A stretch of 49,139 nt of DNA from Pseudomonas sp. UMAB-08 (GTDB taxonomy: Bacteria > Pseudomonadota > Gammaproteobacteria > Pseudomonadales > Pseudomonadaceae). The notes under the pieces were generated by a model that saw nothing but the letters and a program-made list of their open reading frames with translations, searched no databases and had not been told where the DNA came from. Shown here in pieces: positions 34,146 to 42,921 of the stretch (positions are counted from its first letter, which is position 1; every line of letters starts with the position of its first letter). The stretch lies in the NCBI RefSeq assembly GCF_900095225.1, contig NZ_LT607438.1, forward strand, positions 1-49,139, in the 5' to 3' direction. The position numbers and the translations under genes were made by a program.

Positions 34146-35555
34146 CTACGTCAACGCCTTCACGCCAGCCGCATCACTGCGCTTGTTTTTGACGTTGTAG
34201 CAAACCCACATCACCAGCAACCAGACCGGAATCGCGTAAACCGACACCTGAATGCCTGGAATCAACAACATGATGCCGAGGATGAACACCACGAAAGCCA
34301 GGCACAGATAGTTGCCGTACGGGTACCAGAACGCCTTGAACAAGGGCGTCTGATGCGTACGCACCATGTGCTGGCGGAACTTCAGGTGTGAGTAGCTGAT
34401 CATCGCCCAGTTGATCACAAGCGTGGCCACCACCAGCGACATCAGCAGTTCCAGCGCATTTTGTGGGACCAGATAGTTGAGCACCACCGCAACGAACGTC
34501 ACCAACGCCGACACAGCAATCGCCCGAACCGGCACACCACGCTTATCGACCTGCGCCAACGCTTTAGGTGCATCGCCCTGCTCTGCCATGCCTAACAACA
34601 TCCGGCTGTTGCAGTAGGTGCCGCTGTTATAGACCGACAAGGCGGCTGTCAACACCACGAAGTTGAGAATGTGCGCCGCCGTGTTGCTGCCCAACATCGA
34701 GAACACTTGCACGAACGGGCTGCCGCTGTAGGCATCGCCGGAGGCATTGAGGCTCGCAAGCAGGCTGTCCCACGGGGTCAACGAAAGCAGTACGACCAAG
34801 GCGCCGATGTAGAAAATCAGTATCCGGTAGATCACTTGATTGATGGCCTTGGGAATCACGGTTTTCGGCTGGTCGGCTTCTGCTGCGGTGAAACCGAGCA
34901 TTTCCAGGCCACCAAAGGAAAACATGATGATCGCCAATGCCATCACCAGACCTTTGACCCCATTGGGGAAGAAGCCACCGTGCTCCCACAGGTTACTCAC
35001 TGCCGCTTGCGGGCCGCCGTTGCCGCTGACCAACAGGTAGCTGCCGAGGGCGATCATGCCGACAATGGCCACGACCTTGATGATGGCGAACCAGAACTCG
35101 GCTTCCCCGAACACCTTGACGTTGGCCAGGTTGACCGCATTGATCATCACAAAGAATACGGCGGCCGAGGCCCAGGTCGGAATCTCTGGCCACCAGTAAT
35201 GCACGTACTTGCCGACCGCCGTGAGCTCCGACATGCCAACCAGAATATAAAGTACCCAGCAGTTCCAGCCAGAGAGGAAGCCCGCAAAGCCGCCCCAGTA
35301 TTTGTGAGCGAAATGACTGAAGGAACCGGCCACCGGCTCTTCGACAATCATTTCGCCGAGCTGGCGCATGATCATGAAAGCGATAAAGCCGCAGATCGCG
35401 TAGCCGAGAATCATCGACGGACCGGCCGACTTGAGCACGCCTGCCGAACCAAGGAACAAGCCTGTGCCGATAGCGCCGCCCAGCGCAATCAGCTGGATAT
35501 GGCGGTTTTTAAGGCCGCGCTTCAGCTCGCCCGAATGTGAGTTTTGTTCACTCAT
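34146..35555 (-). CDS. aroP: Aromatic amino acid permease AroP
   Basis: 469 residues, amino acid-polyamine-organocation family, 12 predicted helices. It matches E. coli AroP along its length in memory: LKRGLKNRHIQLIALGGAIGTGLFLGSA, MRQLGEMIVEEPVAGSFSHFAHKYWGGF, AEFWFAIIKVVAIVG, and IMFSFGGLEMLGFTAAEADQP. Imports Phe, Tyr and Trp by proton symport; a PhhR target in some pseudomonads. I see no clear PhhR box upstream. Start ATG 35555 follows AGGTGACTATCA. Confidence 0.92.
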   Translation of the reverse strand: MSEQNSHSGELKRGLKNRHIQLIALGGAIGTGLFLGSAGVLKSAGPSMILGYAICGFIAFMIMRQLGEMIVEEPVAGSFSHFAHKYWGGFAGFLSGWNCWVLYILVGMSELTAVGKYVHYWWPEIPTWASAAVFFVMINAVNLANVKVFGEAEFWFAIIKVVAIVGMIALGSYLLVSGNGGPQAAVSNLWEHGGFFPNGVKGLVMALAIIMFSFGGLEMLGFTAAEADQPKTVIPKAINQVIYRILIFYIGALVVLLSLTPWDSLLASLNASGDAYSGSPFVQVFSMLGSNTAAHILNFVVLTAALSVYNSGTYCNSRMLLGMAEQGDAPKALAQVDKRGVPVRAIAVSALVTFVAVVLNYLVPQNALELLMSLVVATLVINWAMISYSHLKFRQHMVRTHQTPLFKAFWYPYGNYLCLAFVVFILGIMLLIPGIQVSVYAIPVWLLVMWVCYNVKNKRSDAAGVKALT

Positions 35556-35780
35556 TGATAGTCACCTGATTTTTATTGTCTGTGACGGAACCGAATCCAC
35601 CGCGCTCATGACGCAGCGGAGTGCAACAAGGCGGATAGCCCTGAATGTGTTGGATGCGCAGTTACGCCGTTGAATCACAGAAAAAACGCGAGGTAGTGTA
35701 CACCGCCGAAAGGGTCCAGGCGTGCTGGAAAGCTATTCGGTCGGTCAGCTATCGAAGGTAAGCGACAATCATCAAACAAA

Positions 35781-35812
35781 AAAAAACGCCAATCTTTCGA
35801 TTGGCGTTTTTT
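35781..35812. terminator. rluB terminator, bidirectional
   Basis: Stem AAAACGCCAATC/GATTGGCGTTTT with loop TTTC, flanked by A and T runs, 16 bases after the rluB stop. Confidence 0.9.
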
Positions 35813-35827
35813 GTTCACCGCACGCGA

Positions 35828-37237
35828 TTACTGCGGCTTGCGACGACCAAAGCCCGGACGCTGACCGGAGCCTGCCGGTGGGCCGTTGCGCTTGCCCGAA
35901 GGCTTGCCGTTGTCCACCAGAACAATGCCTGGACGCTGCTGTTTAGGCTTGCCCGGACGCTTGCTCACGTCACTAGGACGCTCGGCCACTGGCGTGCCAC
36001 GGCTGTCAGAACGACCGGCAGCAGGGCGCGGCGTGCGTGGCGAATCGCCACGCGGTGCACGAGGAGAACGCTCGACAGAATCGCTGCGCGGCGTACGCGG
36101 AGCGCTGTCACCGTCTTCACGCGGCTTGCGCGCTGGACGATCGGCACCTTCGCTGCGGCCACGCAACGGACGGTTAGCCGAGTCGGTACGGCCGGTAGCT
36201 GGACGCGGACCACGACTCGACGAATCCGAACGCGGCCCTGCAGGACGCTGATCGCGACCCGTAGAATCCGCGCGCGGACGATCGCGCTCGCTGCCGGTCA
36301 CCTGTGGCTGACGGGCTGGACGCTCGCCTGCCGGAGCCGGGTTGGCTGGACGCAACGTACGTACGCGCTCGCCTTTACCCAGAGGGCGAGACGATTGACG
36401 CTGCAAACGTTCCATTTTGTCTTTGACCTTGGCGTTCATCTGCGGCTGAGCCACAGGCGTCAGGCCGACTTCGGCACTGAGAACGTCAACTTCGTACTGG
36501 CTCATTTCGCGCCAGCGGCCCATCGGCAGGTCGGAGTTGAGGAACACCGGACCGTAACGCACGCGCTTCAAGCGGCTGACCACCAGCCCTTGGGATTCCC
36601 ACAGGCGACGCACTTCGCGGTTGCGACCTTCCATCACCACGCAGTGATACCAGTGGTTGAAACCTTCACCGCCTGGCGCTTGCTTGATATCGGTGAAGCG
36701 TGCCGGGCCGTCTTCCAGCACCACGCTGGTTTTCAGACGCAGCAGCATGTCGTCATCGACTTCGCCACGCACACGGACGGCGTATTCACGGTCCATTTCA
36801 AACGACGGGTGCATCAAGCGGTTGGCCAACTCACCGTCGGTGGTGAACATCAGCAAGCCGGTGGTGTTGATGTCCAGACGACCAATGTTGACCCAGCGGC
36901 CTTCTTTAGGGCGCGGCAGGCGATCGAACACGGTCGGACGACCTTCTGGGTCGTCACGGGTGCAGATTTCACCGTCTGGTTTGTTGTAGAGAATGACGCG
37001 GCGTACCGATTCGGCAGTTTCTTCGCGCTTGATCACACGACCGTCGATGGCGATGGCATCGTGCAAATCTACGCGCTGACCGAGGGTCGCGTCTTTGCCA
37101 TTGACCTTGATTCGGCCTTGGCTGATCCAGGCTTCTACGTCACGGCGAGAACCTACGCCAATGCGTGCCAGAACCTTTTGCAGTTTTTCGCCTGCAGGAC
37201 CGATTTCCTGGCTGTCTTGCTTGTCTTGTACACTCAT
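35828..37237 (-). CDS. rluB: 23S rRNA pseudouridine(2605) synthase RluB with long basic tail
   Basis: 469 residues. S4 RNA-binding domain at about 17-60, then the catalytic RsuA-type domain with GRLDINTTGLLMFTTDG (Asp122). The catalytic part ends near 270. The remaining about 200 residues are low complexity, very rich in Arg, Pro, Ser, Asp and Gly, with repeated RxDS and RPxR elements and likely disordered; enteric RluB tails are much shorter. Such tails are seen in Pseudomonas RluB. Upstream neighbours in the same direction are scpB and scpA, a usual arrangement, here split by rlmJ. Confidence 0.93.
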   Translation of the reverse strand: MSVQDKQDSQEIGPAGEKLQKVLARIGVGSRRDVEAWISQGRIKVNGKDATLGQRVDLHDAIAIDGRVIKREETAESVRRVILYNKPDGEICTRDDPEGRPTVFDRLPRPKEGRWVNIGRLDINTTGLLMFTTDGELANRLMHPSFEMDREYAVRVRGEVDDDMLLRLKTSVVLEDGPARFTDIKQAPGGEGFNHWYHCVVMEGRNREVRRLWESQGLVVSRLKRVRYGPVFLNSDLPMGRWREMSQYEVDVLSAEVGLTPVAQPQMNAKVKDKMERLQRQSSRPLGKGERVRTLRPANPAPAGERPARQPQVTGSERDRPRADSTGRDQRPAGPRSDSSSRGPRPATGRTDSANRPLRGRSEGADRPARKPREDGDSAPRTPRSDSVERSPRAPRGDSPRTPRPAAGRSDSRGTPVAERPSDVSKRPGKPKQQRPGIVLVDNGKPSGKRNGPPAGSGQRPGFGRRKPQ

Positions 37238-37630
37238 CTGGGCACCTCCCGGTGTGTCGATAACAGATCGTGCTGAGAAATGGCGCGACCTGGTTGCTAA
37301 AATCTGATGACTTGAAGCCGTGCCTGATGACGAGGATAAATCGCCAAAAGGGCGCGAATGATACGCTCAAGGCGCGCGCCGCGCATCAGGGACTCGTGCA
37401 AATGCAGCGCCTTACTTCTTTTTCCGCCGACCGGTGGCTTTTAACTGAAGTAAACGCACTGCCGACCCGGCCAGCAACGAGCTTTTATCGACATCGAACG
37501 TGCAGACGCTGATGCAGTGTTTTTTGGTTGAACGCAGGCTGTGTGAGCATCTGGAAATCCCCTTGGGGATTCAAGAAAATGCCCGCATCGGAAGATACAG
37601 AGCACTTTCTTACGCCGTACATCCGCGAAC
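37238..37630. other. Region upstream of rluB without assigned gene
   Basis: 393 bases. The minus strand holds a reading frame ending GSAVRLLQLKATGRRKKK (stop at 37412-37410) but its upstream part is split by stops and lacks a start codon, and a second frame just upstream (37480-37600, DFQMLTQPAFNQKTLHQRL...) ends at a TAA. A hairpin AATCCCC/GGGGATT lies at 37556-37571. Otherwise I see the rluB promoter region only. Confidence 0.4.
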
Positions 37631-37897
37631 TCAGCCCTGCGCGCGGCTCTGTTTGTACGCAGCCAGTGCGGGCAGCAACTGTTGATCAATCGCCTGGCGC
37701 ACGGCGGGCAGGATGGTTGCGCTGCCGGTGAGCATCTGTTCGACCAACCGTCGCAAGGCTGTGGCGCGGGCGTCCGTCAGGCCGCAGACCGCTTGGGTGC
37801 AGGCCTGCTCGGCGGTTGCGCCTGAAGGCATTTCGAAACCCAGTGACCTGAGTTGGCCAATCAGGTCCTCTTGGTCAATCAAATCCGCATGCATCAT
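37631..37897 (-). CDS. Hypothetical protein, all-helical (88 residues)
   Basis: Begins MMHADLIDQEDLIGQLRSLGFEMPSG and ends LPALAAYKQSRAQG; soluble, predicted helical, no family recognised. ATG 37897 with AGGAGCGG eight bases upstream, with GTG 37900 as an alternative. A longer frame to 37957 adds residues without a ribosome binding sequence. It lies between rluB and rlmJ, which breaks the usual scpB-rluB link. Confidence 0.65.
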   Translation of the reverse strand: MMHADLIDQEDLIGQLRSLGFEMPSGATAEQACTQAVCGLTDARATALRRLVEQMLTGSATILPAVRQAIDQQLLPALAAYKQSRAQG

Positions 37898-38097
37898 CAC
37901 GTCCGCTCCTGTTATGGGGTGTGGGTCGATTCTGGTAGCGCTCTCGAATGTCGGCAAGGCTTCTGATCGACGGTGTCCGATATACCTATGAACAGGTCGT
38001 TTTCGGCTAACTCGCCAGTCGGGTCTGCAGGCACACTGGCGTCACTCGATAATGCGCGGCGCATGGTTTGGTCACCCTCTGCATCGCGTAATACCTC

Positions 38098-38135
38098 AGC
38101 CCCGGTTTTGTGACGGCTTAACCGGGGCTTTTTTT
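38098..38135 (+). terminator. Intrinsic terminator with no assigned gene upstream
   Basis: AGCCCCGGTT/AACCGGGGCT (10 bp, 12-base loop) followed by seven Ts on the plus strand. The nearest plus-strand coding gene begins after it (rlmJ, 38182), and the gene to its left reads the other way, so an unannotated small RNA or a leader transcript is implied. Confidence 0.85.
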
Positions 38136-38181
38136 GTCTGTCGAAAACTCATGTAAACTTCGCTGCCACCCAGGAGTTGCC

Positions 38182-39018
38182 ATGAATTACCGTCACGCCT
38201 TCCACGCTGGCAACCATGCCGACGTGTTCAAACATCTGATTCTGACTCGCTTGATCGCCCTGATGGCGCGCAAGGAGCAGCCGTTCGCTTATATCGACAG
38301 CCACGCCGGGATTGGTCTGTATGACCTCAAAGGCGATCAGGCCACCCGCACGGGCGAATGGCTCGAGGGCATCGCGCGCCTGTGGGACGCGCCGGACCTG
38401 CCTGCGCTGACGGCCGATTACCTGCAAGTGCTGCACGACATGAACCCCGATGGCGAGCTGCGTTATTACCCCGGGTCTCCGGAAATTGCCCGCCGCCTTA
38501 CCCGCGAGCGCGAGCGCATCCTGCTCAATGAGAAGCACCCCGAAGACGGGCGGCTGCTTAAAGAGAACATGAGGGGAGATCGCCGCGTTGCGGTGCATTT
38601 GGGCGAAGGCTGGCACGTGCCGCGTGCGCTGCTGCCCGTGGCGGAAAAGCGTGGGTTGTTGCTGATCGACCCGCCGTTCGAACAGCTCGACGAAATGAAA
38701 CGCTGTGCCGTGGCCCTCAAAGAAGCCGTCGGCCGCATGCGTCAGACCGTGACCGCAATCTGGTACCCGATCAAGGACCAGCGCCTGCTCAAGCGCTTCT
38801 ATCAAGACCTGGCCGAGACCGGTGCGCCGAAGTTGCTGCGGGTGGAGCTATTCGTGCATCCGCTGGATACGCCGCAGAGTCTGAACGGCTCGGGCCTGGC
38901 CATCGCCAACCCGCCTTGGGGTCTGGAAGAGGAACTGCGTGAGCTGATGCCATGGCTGGCCAAGACACTGGGGCAAACCCAGGGTGATTGGCGCATGGAT
39001 TGGTTGATCGCCGAGTAA
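38182..39018 (+). CDS. rlmJ: 23S rRNA (adenine(2030)-N6)-methyltransferase RlmJ
   Basis: 278 residues. Begins MNYRHAFHAGNHADVFKHLIL, with a Rossmann-like methyltransferase core (SHAGIGLYDL, and the DPPFE motif in LLLIDPPFEQLDEM) and NPPWGLEEEL near the C-terminus. A longer start at 38134 lies in the terminator and is not real. CAGGAG precedes ATG 38182. Confidence 0.95.
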   Translation: MNYRHAFHAGNHADVFKHLILTRLIALMARKEQPFAYIDSHAGIGLYDLKGDQATRTGEWLEGIARLWDAPDLPALTADYLQVLHDMNPDGELRYYPGSPEIARRLTRERERILLNEKHPEDGRLLKENMRGDRRVAVHLGEGWHVPRALLPVAEKRGLLLIDPPFEQLDEMKRCAVALKEAVGRMRQTVTAIWYPIKDQRLLKRFYQDLAETGAPKLLRVELFVHPLDTPQSLNGSGLAIANPPWGLEEELRELMPWLAKTLGQTQGDWRMDWLIAE

Positions 39019-39025
39019 GTTGGAG

Positions 39026-39055
39026 GCCAGATCAATCGTCGGTGATTGATCTGGC
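39026..39055. terminator. Bidirectional hairpin between rlmJ and scpB
   Basis: GCCAGATCAATC pairs fully with GATTGATCTGGC (12 bp, 6-base loop), seven bases after the rlmJ stop in a convergent gap. Confidence 0.72.
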
Positions 39056-39056
39056 T

Positions 39057-39080
39057 CCTTCGCGAATGAATTCCCACACA
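39057..39080. repeat. Single REP element
   Basis: CCTTCGCGAATGAATTCCCA and the following CACA match the left arm of the REP doublet at 17563-17584. It lies in the 67-base gap between convergent rlmJ and scpB. Confidence 0.85.
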
Positions 39081-39084
39081 GCCG

Positions 39085-39858
39085 TCACAGGGGATCCGTG
39101 CCCTCACTTTCATCTGCCTCGGCCTCAATGTCCTGACGCAGCAAATCATCAAAATCAGTCTTGAGTCCCAGTTCCATCGAATCGAGCTCTACCAGCAGAC
39201 TGCGGAAGCTGGTTTCATCACGCGGCGGCTCTGGCTCAGCGTCGGGGTCGAGACTCGCGTCAGCCAGGGCCTGCAGGCTGGCGGGCACCGGAGCGTCGTC
39301 GAAATCGAGAATCGGATCTGGCTCCAGCTCCCGCAGGTCGGCCAGTGGCGGCAAGTCGTCGAGGTTTTTCAGGTTGAAGTGATCAAGAAACGCCTTGGTG
39401 GTGGCAAACATTGCCGGTTTTCCGGGCACGTCACGGTAGCCGACGATTCTGATCCACTCGCGTTCCAGCAAGGTTTTGACGATATGGCTGTTGACCGCCA
39501 CGCCCCGCACATCCTCGATCTCGCCCCGAGTGATGGGCTGGCGATAGGCAATCAGCGCCATGGTTTCCAGCATCGCCCGGGAATAACGCTGCGGCCGCTC
39601 TTCCCAGAGCCGACCAACCCACGGCGAAAAACGCTCTCGGATCTGCAAACGATACCCTGAGGCCACTTCCTTGAGCTCGAAAGCCCGGCCTTCGCAAGAT
39701 TTTCCCAGCAATTGCAGGGCTTTCTTGAATACCGGCGGCTCGGGACGCTCGCCCTCCTCGAACAGCTCGAACAGGCGTTCCAGCGATACAGGTTTACCGG
39801 AGGCCAGCAGAAAAGCTTCGAGCAGGGGGGCCAGCTCGCGCGGCTCGTTCAAATTCAT
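39085..39858 (-). CDS. scpB: Chromosome segregation/condensation protein ScpB
   Basis: 257 residues; with ScpA and SMC-like proteins it organises the chromosome. The tandem winged-helix core (about 1-175) has PLLEAFLLASGKPVSLERLFELFE, ALIAYRQPITRGEIEDVRGV and TLLEREWIRIVGYRDVPGKPAMFATT. A longer acidic tail follows. It starts 75 bases after scpA. Confidence 0.94.
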   Translation of the reverse strand: MNLNEPRELAPLLEAFLLASGKPVSLERLFELFEEGERPEPPVFKKALQLLGKSCEGRAFELKEVASGYRLQIRERFSPWVGRLWEERPQRYSRAMLETMALIAYRQPITRGEIEDVRGVAVNSHIVKTLLEREWIRIVGYRDVPGKPAMFATTKAFLDHFNLKNLDDLPPLADLRELEPDPILDFDDAPVPASLQALADASLDPDAEPEPPRDETSFRSLLVELDSMELGLKTDFDDLLRQDIEAEADESEGTDPL

Positions 39859-39933
39859 CGTTTGGCTCTTTATCAGGCTCGCCGCGCTTCAGTCGTGCGC
39901 GTCTTTTATTTATTCAGCTATTCAGCTAAACCG

Positions 39934-40752
39934 CTATTCGGCTCGCGCCCGGACATGGATCGCCGCAAAGGGTTCGTTCTGCACCAGCTCGACCAAGGAC
40001 TCCTTGACCAGTTCCAAGACCGCCATAAAGGTCACCACAACGCCCAAGCGCCCTTCTTCGGCCGTGAACAGCTCGGAGAACGGCACAAACCCGCCACCCT
40101 TGAGGCGTTCAAGCACATCGCTCATGCGCTCCCGGGTCGACAGCGTTTCGCGACTGACCTGGTGGCTTTCGAACATGTCACCCCGATGCAGGACTTCAGC
40201 CATGGACATCAACAGCTCTTCCAGGCTGACATCCGGCAGCAACCGGCGCGCACGCGCTTCGGGGGCATCCAGCCTGGGCACGACCACATCACGCCCTACC
40301 CGACTCAAGCCATCAATACCTTCGGCGGCGGCTTTGAAGCGCTCGTACTCTTGCAGACGTCGGATCAACTCAGCGCGCGGATCGTCTTCTTCCTGCTCAA
40401 TCTCAGCCGAGCGAGGTAACAGCATCCGCGATTTGATTTCGGCGAGCATGGCCGCCATCACCAGGTACTCGGCCGCCAGCTCCAGGCGCACGGTTTTCAT
40501 CAGCTCGACATACCCCATGTACTGACGGGTGATTTCCGCCACGGGAATATCGAGGATGTTGATGTTCTGTTTACGAATCAGGTACAGCAACAAGTCCAGC
40601 GGACCTTCGAACGCATCGAGGAAGACCTCCAGCGCATCCGGCGGGATGTACAGGTCCAGCGGCATGTGCATGACCGCCTGACCATAGACCATGGCGAACG
40701 GCAGCTCCTGCTGGGCATCCGCCTGGCTATCAACCGCCTCGACCACTGTCAT
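39934..40752 (-). CDS. scpA: Segregation/condensation protein ScpA (kleisin)
   Basis: 272 residues. EVFLDAFEGPLDLLLYLIRKQNINILDIPVAEITRQYMGY (part) is the conserved N-terminal kleisin block, and the C-terminal winged helix is in GRLGVVVTFMAVLELVKESLVEL. The start directly adjoins the yciO stop. It bridges SMC heads with ScpB. Confidence 0.94.
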   Translation of the reverse strand: MTVVEAVDSQADAQQELPFAMVYGQAVMHMPLDLYIPPDALEVFLDAFEGPLDLLLYLIRKQNINILDIPVAEITRQYMGYVELMKTVRLELAAEYLVMAAMLAEIKSRMLLPRSAEIEQEEDDPRAELIRRLQEYERFKAAAEGIDGLSRVGRDVVVPRLDAPEARARRLLPDVSLEELLMSMAEVLHRGDMFESHQVSRETLSTRERMSDVLERLKGGGFVPFSELFTAEEGRLGVVVTFMAVLELVKESLVELVQNEPFAAIHVRARAE

Positions 40753-41382
40753 CTAGGGCTGAACCCCAAACGGTCGCGGATCGCCACAGCCCACCCGTAT
40801 CACTTGCGGCTCGCCATCGGCCAGATTGATCACGGTGGACGCCGAGATGCCACCGATGCCGCCATCAATGATCAGGTCGACCTGATGCTCCAATATTTGA
40901 CGCATCTCGTATGGATCGCTCAAAGGCACGGTTTCACCCGGCATGATCAGGCTCACGCTCATCAGCGGCTCGCCCAGCTCCTCAAGCAACGCCTGCGCAA
41001 TGGGATGGCTTGGCACGCGCAAGCCGATGGTCCGGCGTTTGGGGTGCAGGATCAACCGCGGCACTTCACGCGTGGCGTTGAGAATAAAGGTGTAAGGCCC
41101 AGGCGTGTGGTTCCTGAGCGCGCGGAACGCCGCAGTGTCGACCTTGGCATAGGTCCCCAGCTGAGACAGGTCGCAACACAACAGGGTGAAGTTGTGTTTG
41201 TCGTCCAATTGGCGCAAGCGGCGGATGCGCTCAATGGCGTTTTTATCACCGATCTGGCAGCCCAAGGCGTAGGACGAATCCGTGGGATACACCACCAGGC
41301 CACCGGCCTTGATAATCTCCACCGCCTGCTTTATCAGACGTGCCTGCGGGTTTTCCGGATGGACCTGGAAAAATTGACTCAC
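40753..41382 (-). CDS. yciO: YciO/Sua5/YrdC-family protein
   Basis: 209 residues, dsRNA-binding-like alpha/beta twist fold. GTG start at 41382 (SQFFQVHPENPQARLIKQAVEI) is selected because YciO proteins begin there and AGGAAG lies upstream. Motifs: GGLVVYPTDSSYALGC, KRRTIGLRVPSHPIAQALL. Related to TsaC that makes threonylcarbamoyl-adenylate for t6A tRNA, but YciO activity in vivo is debated. It is 13 bases after rnm/trpH in the same direction. Confidence 0.92.
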   Translation of the reverse strand: MSQFFQVHPENPQARLIKQAVEIIKAGGLVVYPTDSSYALGCQIGDKNAIERIRRLRQLDDKHNFTLLCCDLSQLGTYAKVDTAAFRALRNHTPGPYTFILNATREVPRLILHPKRRTIGLRVPSHPIAQALLEELGEPLMSVSLIMPGETVPLSDPYEMRQILEHQVDLIIDGGIGGISASTVINLADGEPQVIRVGCGDPRPFGVQP

Positions 41383-41395
41383 GGTATCTTCCTGT

Positions 41396-42256
41396 TCAGA
41401 CGGCAGTAGGCTGGTCATGTTTGAATCGACACCAAAGTGGCGGAAGATCCTCCGGTAACGGGCGATAAACGCCAATCTCGGACCAAGCGCCAGGGGCATG
41501 AAAGTCACTGCCGGCAGTTACCAGCAGACCGAACTCACGAGCCAGAATGGCCAGACTACCCACCTGCTCCGCAGGTTGCAGACCATTAACCACCTCGATA
41601 GCGTGACCGCCAGCCTCAATATAGGCGGCGATCAGCTTACGACGTTTACTGCGGGTGAAATCATAATGCCAAGGGTGCGCCAGACTGACCCAGGCCCCGG
41701 ACTCGCGTAAGGTCGCGACAGTTTCTTCCAGAGTAGGCCAATGCTGCTTGACGTCGCCCAGCTTGCCAGCGCCCAGCCATTTGCGGAATGCCTCGGCGCG
41801 ATCTTTGACAAAACCGGCACTCACCATGAAGTCCGCGAAGTGCGGTCGCGCCGGAGCATTACCGCTGTCACCCAGCGCTTGCTGGATCGCACGAGCACCT
41901 TCCAGGGCCCCCGGCATACCTTTGATCGCTAATTTTCGGCTTATTTCTTCGGCGCGCAACCAGCGTCCATGGTGTAAACGGTCAATGGCATCGACCAATG
42001 CCGGGGCTTTCATATCAAAACCGTAGCCCAGAATGTGGACAGTTGCCCCACCCCAGGTGCAGGATAATTCCACCCCATTGACCAGCTGCATATTCAGCGC
42101 AAGCGCCGCAGTACGGGCCTCTTCGAGGCCTTCAAGGGTATCGTGATCAGTAAGGGCCAGGACCCGCACTCCGTTTTCATAAGCACGCGCAACCAGGACC
42201 GCGGGCGCGAGGGCGCCATCGGAAGCGGTGCTGTGGCAGTGCAGGTCAACATTCAT
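41396..42256 (-). CDS. rnm: PHP-domain 5'-3' exoribonuclease Rnm (TrpH/YciV)
   Basis: 286 residues. MNVDLHCHSTASDGALAP and VRVLALTDHDTLEG carry the metal ligands of the PHP domain, with LVNGVELSCTWGG and AGSDFHAPG further on. In E. coli this enzyme trims the 5' ends of 5S and 23S rRNA (and degrades short RNA). ATG 42256 is the family start; an upstream ATG at 42277 adds seven residues. Divergent from yciB. Confidence 0.92.
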   Translation of the reverse strand: MNVDLHCHSTASDGALAPAVLVARAYENGVRVLALTDHDTLEGLEEARTAALALNMQLVNGVELSCTWGGATVHILGYGFDMKAPALVDAIDRLHHGRWLRAEEISRKLAIKGMPGALEGARAIQQALGDSGNAPARPHFADFMVSAGFVKDRAEAFRKWLGAGKLGDVKQHWPTLEETVATLRESGAWVSLAHPWHYDFTRSKRRKLIAAYIEAGGHAIEVVNGLQPAEQVGSLAILAREFGLLVTAGSDFHAPGAWSEIGVYRPLPEDLPPLWCRFKHDQPTAV

Positions 42257-42322
42257 AGGAGGCGCTTTCGCTGTCATTGATGTTTGTTATTATGCCGCCA
42301 CATCCTGCTTCTGGCTGCCATT

Positions 42323-42919
42323 GTGAAACAATTCATCGACTTCATCCCGCTGCTCCTGTTTTTCATCGTCTACAAGATCGACCCCCGCGCCGTCGACATT
42401 CTGGGTCACAGCTTCATGGTAGGCGGAATTTTCAGCGCTACCGCGATGCTGATCATCAGCTCGCTCGTGGTCTACGGCATTTTGTTCATCACCCAGCGCA
42501 AACTGGAAAAAAGCCAATGGCTGACCCTGATCGCCTGCCTGGTGTTCGGCAGCCTGACCTTGGCCTTCCATAGCGAAGCCGTTCTTAAATGGAAGGCGCC
42601 AGTTGTGAACTGGCTGTTCGCCCTGGCATTCGCAGGCAGTCACTTCATCGGTGACCGCCCATTGATCCAGCGCATCATGGGCCATGCATTGACCCTGCCC
42701 CAGCCGATCTGGACCCGACTGAACATCGCCTGGGTCTTCTTCTTCCTGTTCTGCGGCACGGCCAATCTGTATGTGGCCTTCACCTATCAGGATTTCTGGG
42801 TAGATTTCAAAGTCTTCGGCAGCCTGGGCATGACCTTGCTGTTTCTGGTCGGCCAAGGGATATTCCTGGCCCGCCACATGCACGACGCGGACCCTTCCAC
42901 TCCTAAAACCAAGGACTGA
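42323..42919 (+). CDS. yciB: Septation protein A homolog YciB
   Basis: 198 residues, integral inner-membrane protein, about five helices. Begins (GTG) MKQFIDFIPLLLFFIVYK, with LAFHSEAVLKWKAPVVNWLFALAF and WTRLNIAWVFFFLFCGTANLYVAF. Linked to cell envelope and septum function. GTG 42323 is chosen by family start; no strong ribosome binding sequence is evident. The next gene begins two bases after the stop. Confidence 0.9.
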   Translation: MKQFIDFIPLLLFFIVYKIDPRAVDILGHSFMVGGIFSATAMLIISSLVVYGILFITQRKLEKSQWLTLIACLVFGSLTLAFHSEAVLKWKAPVVNWLFALAFAGSHFIGDRPLIQRIMGHALTLPQPIWTRLNIAWVFFFLFCGTANLYVAFTYQDFWVDFKVFGSLGMTLLFLVGQGIFLARHMHDADPSTPKTKD

Positions 42920-42921
42920 CC

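Noticed and set aside
37441..37689. 82-codon minus-strand ORF upstream of rluB
   Set aside because: It overlaps the better-supported 88-residue gene, has unusual Cys/Arg composition and no ribosome binding sequence.
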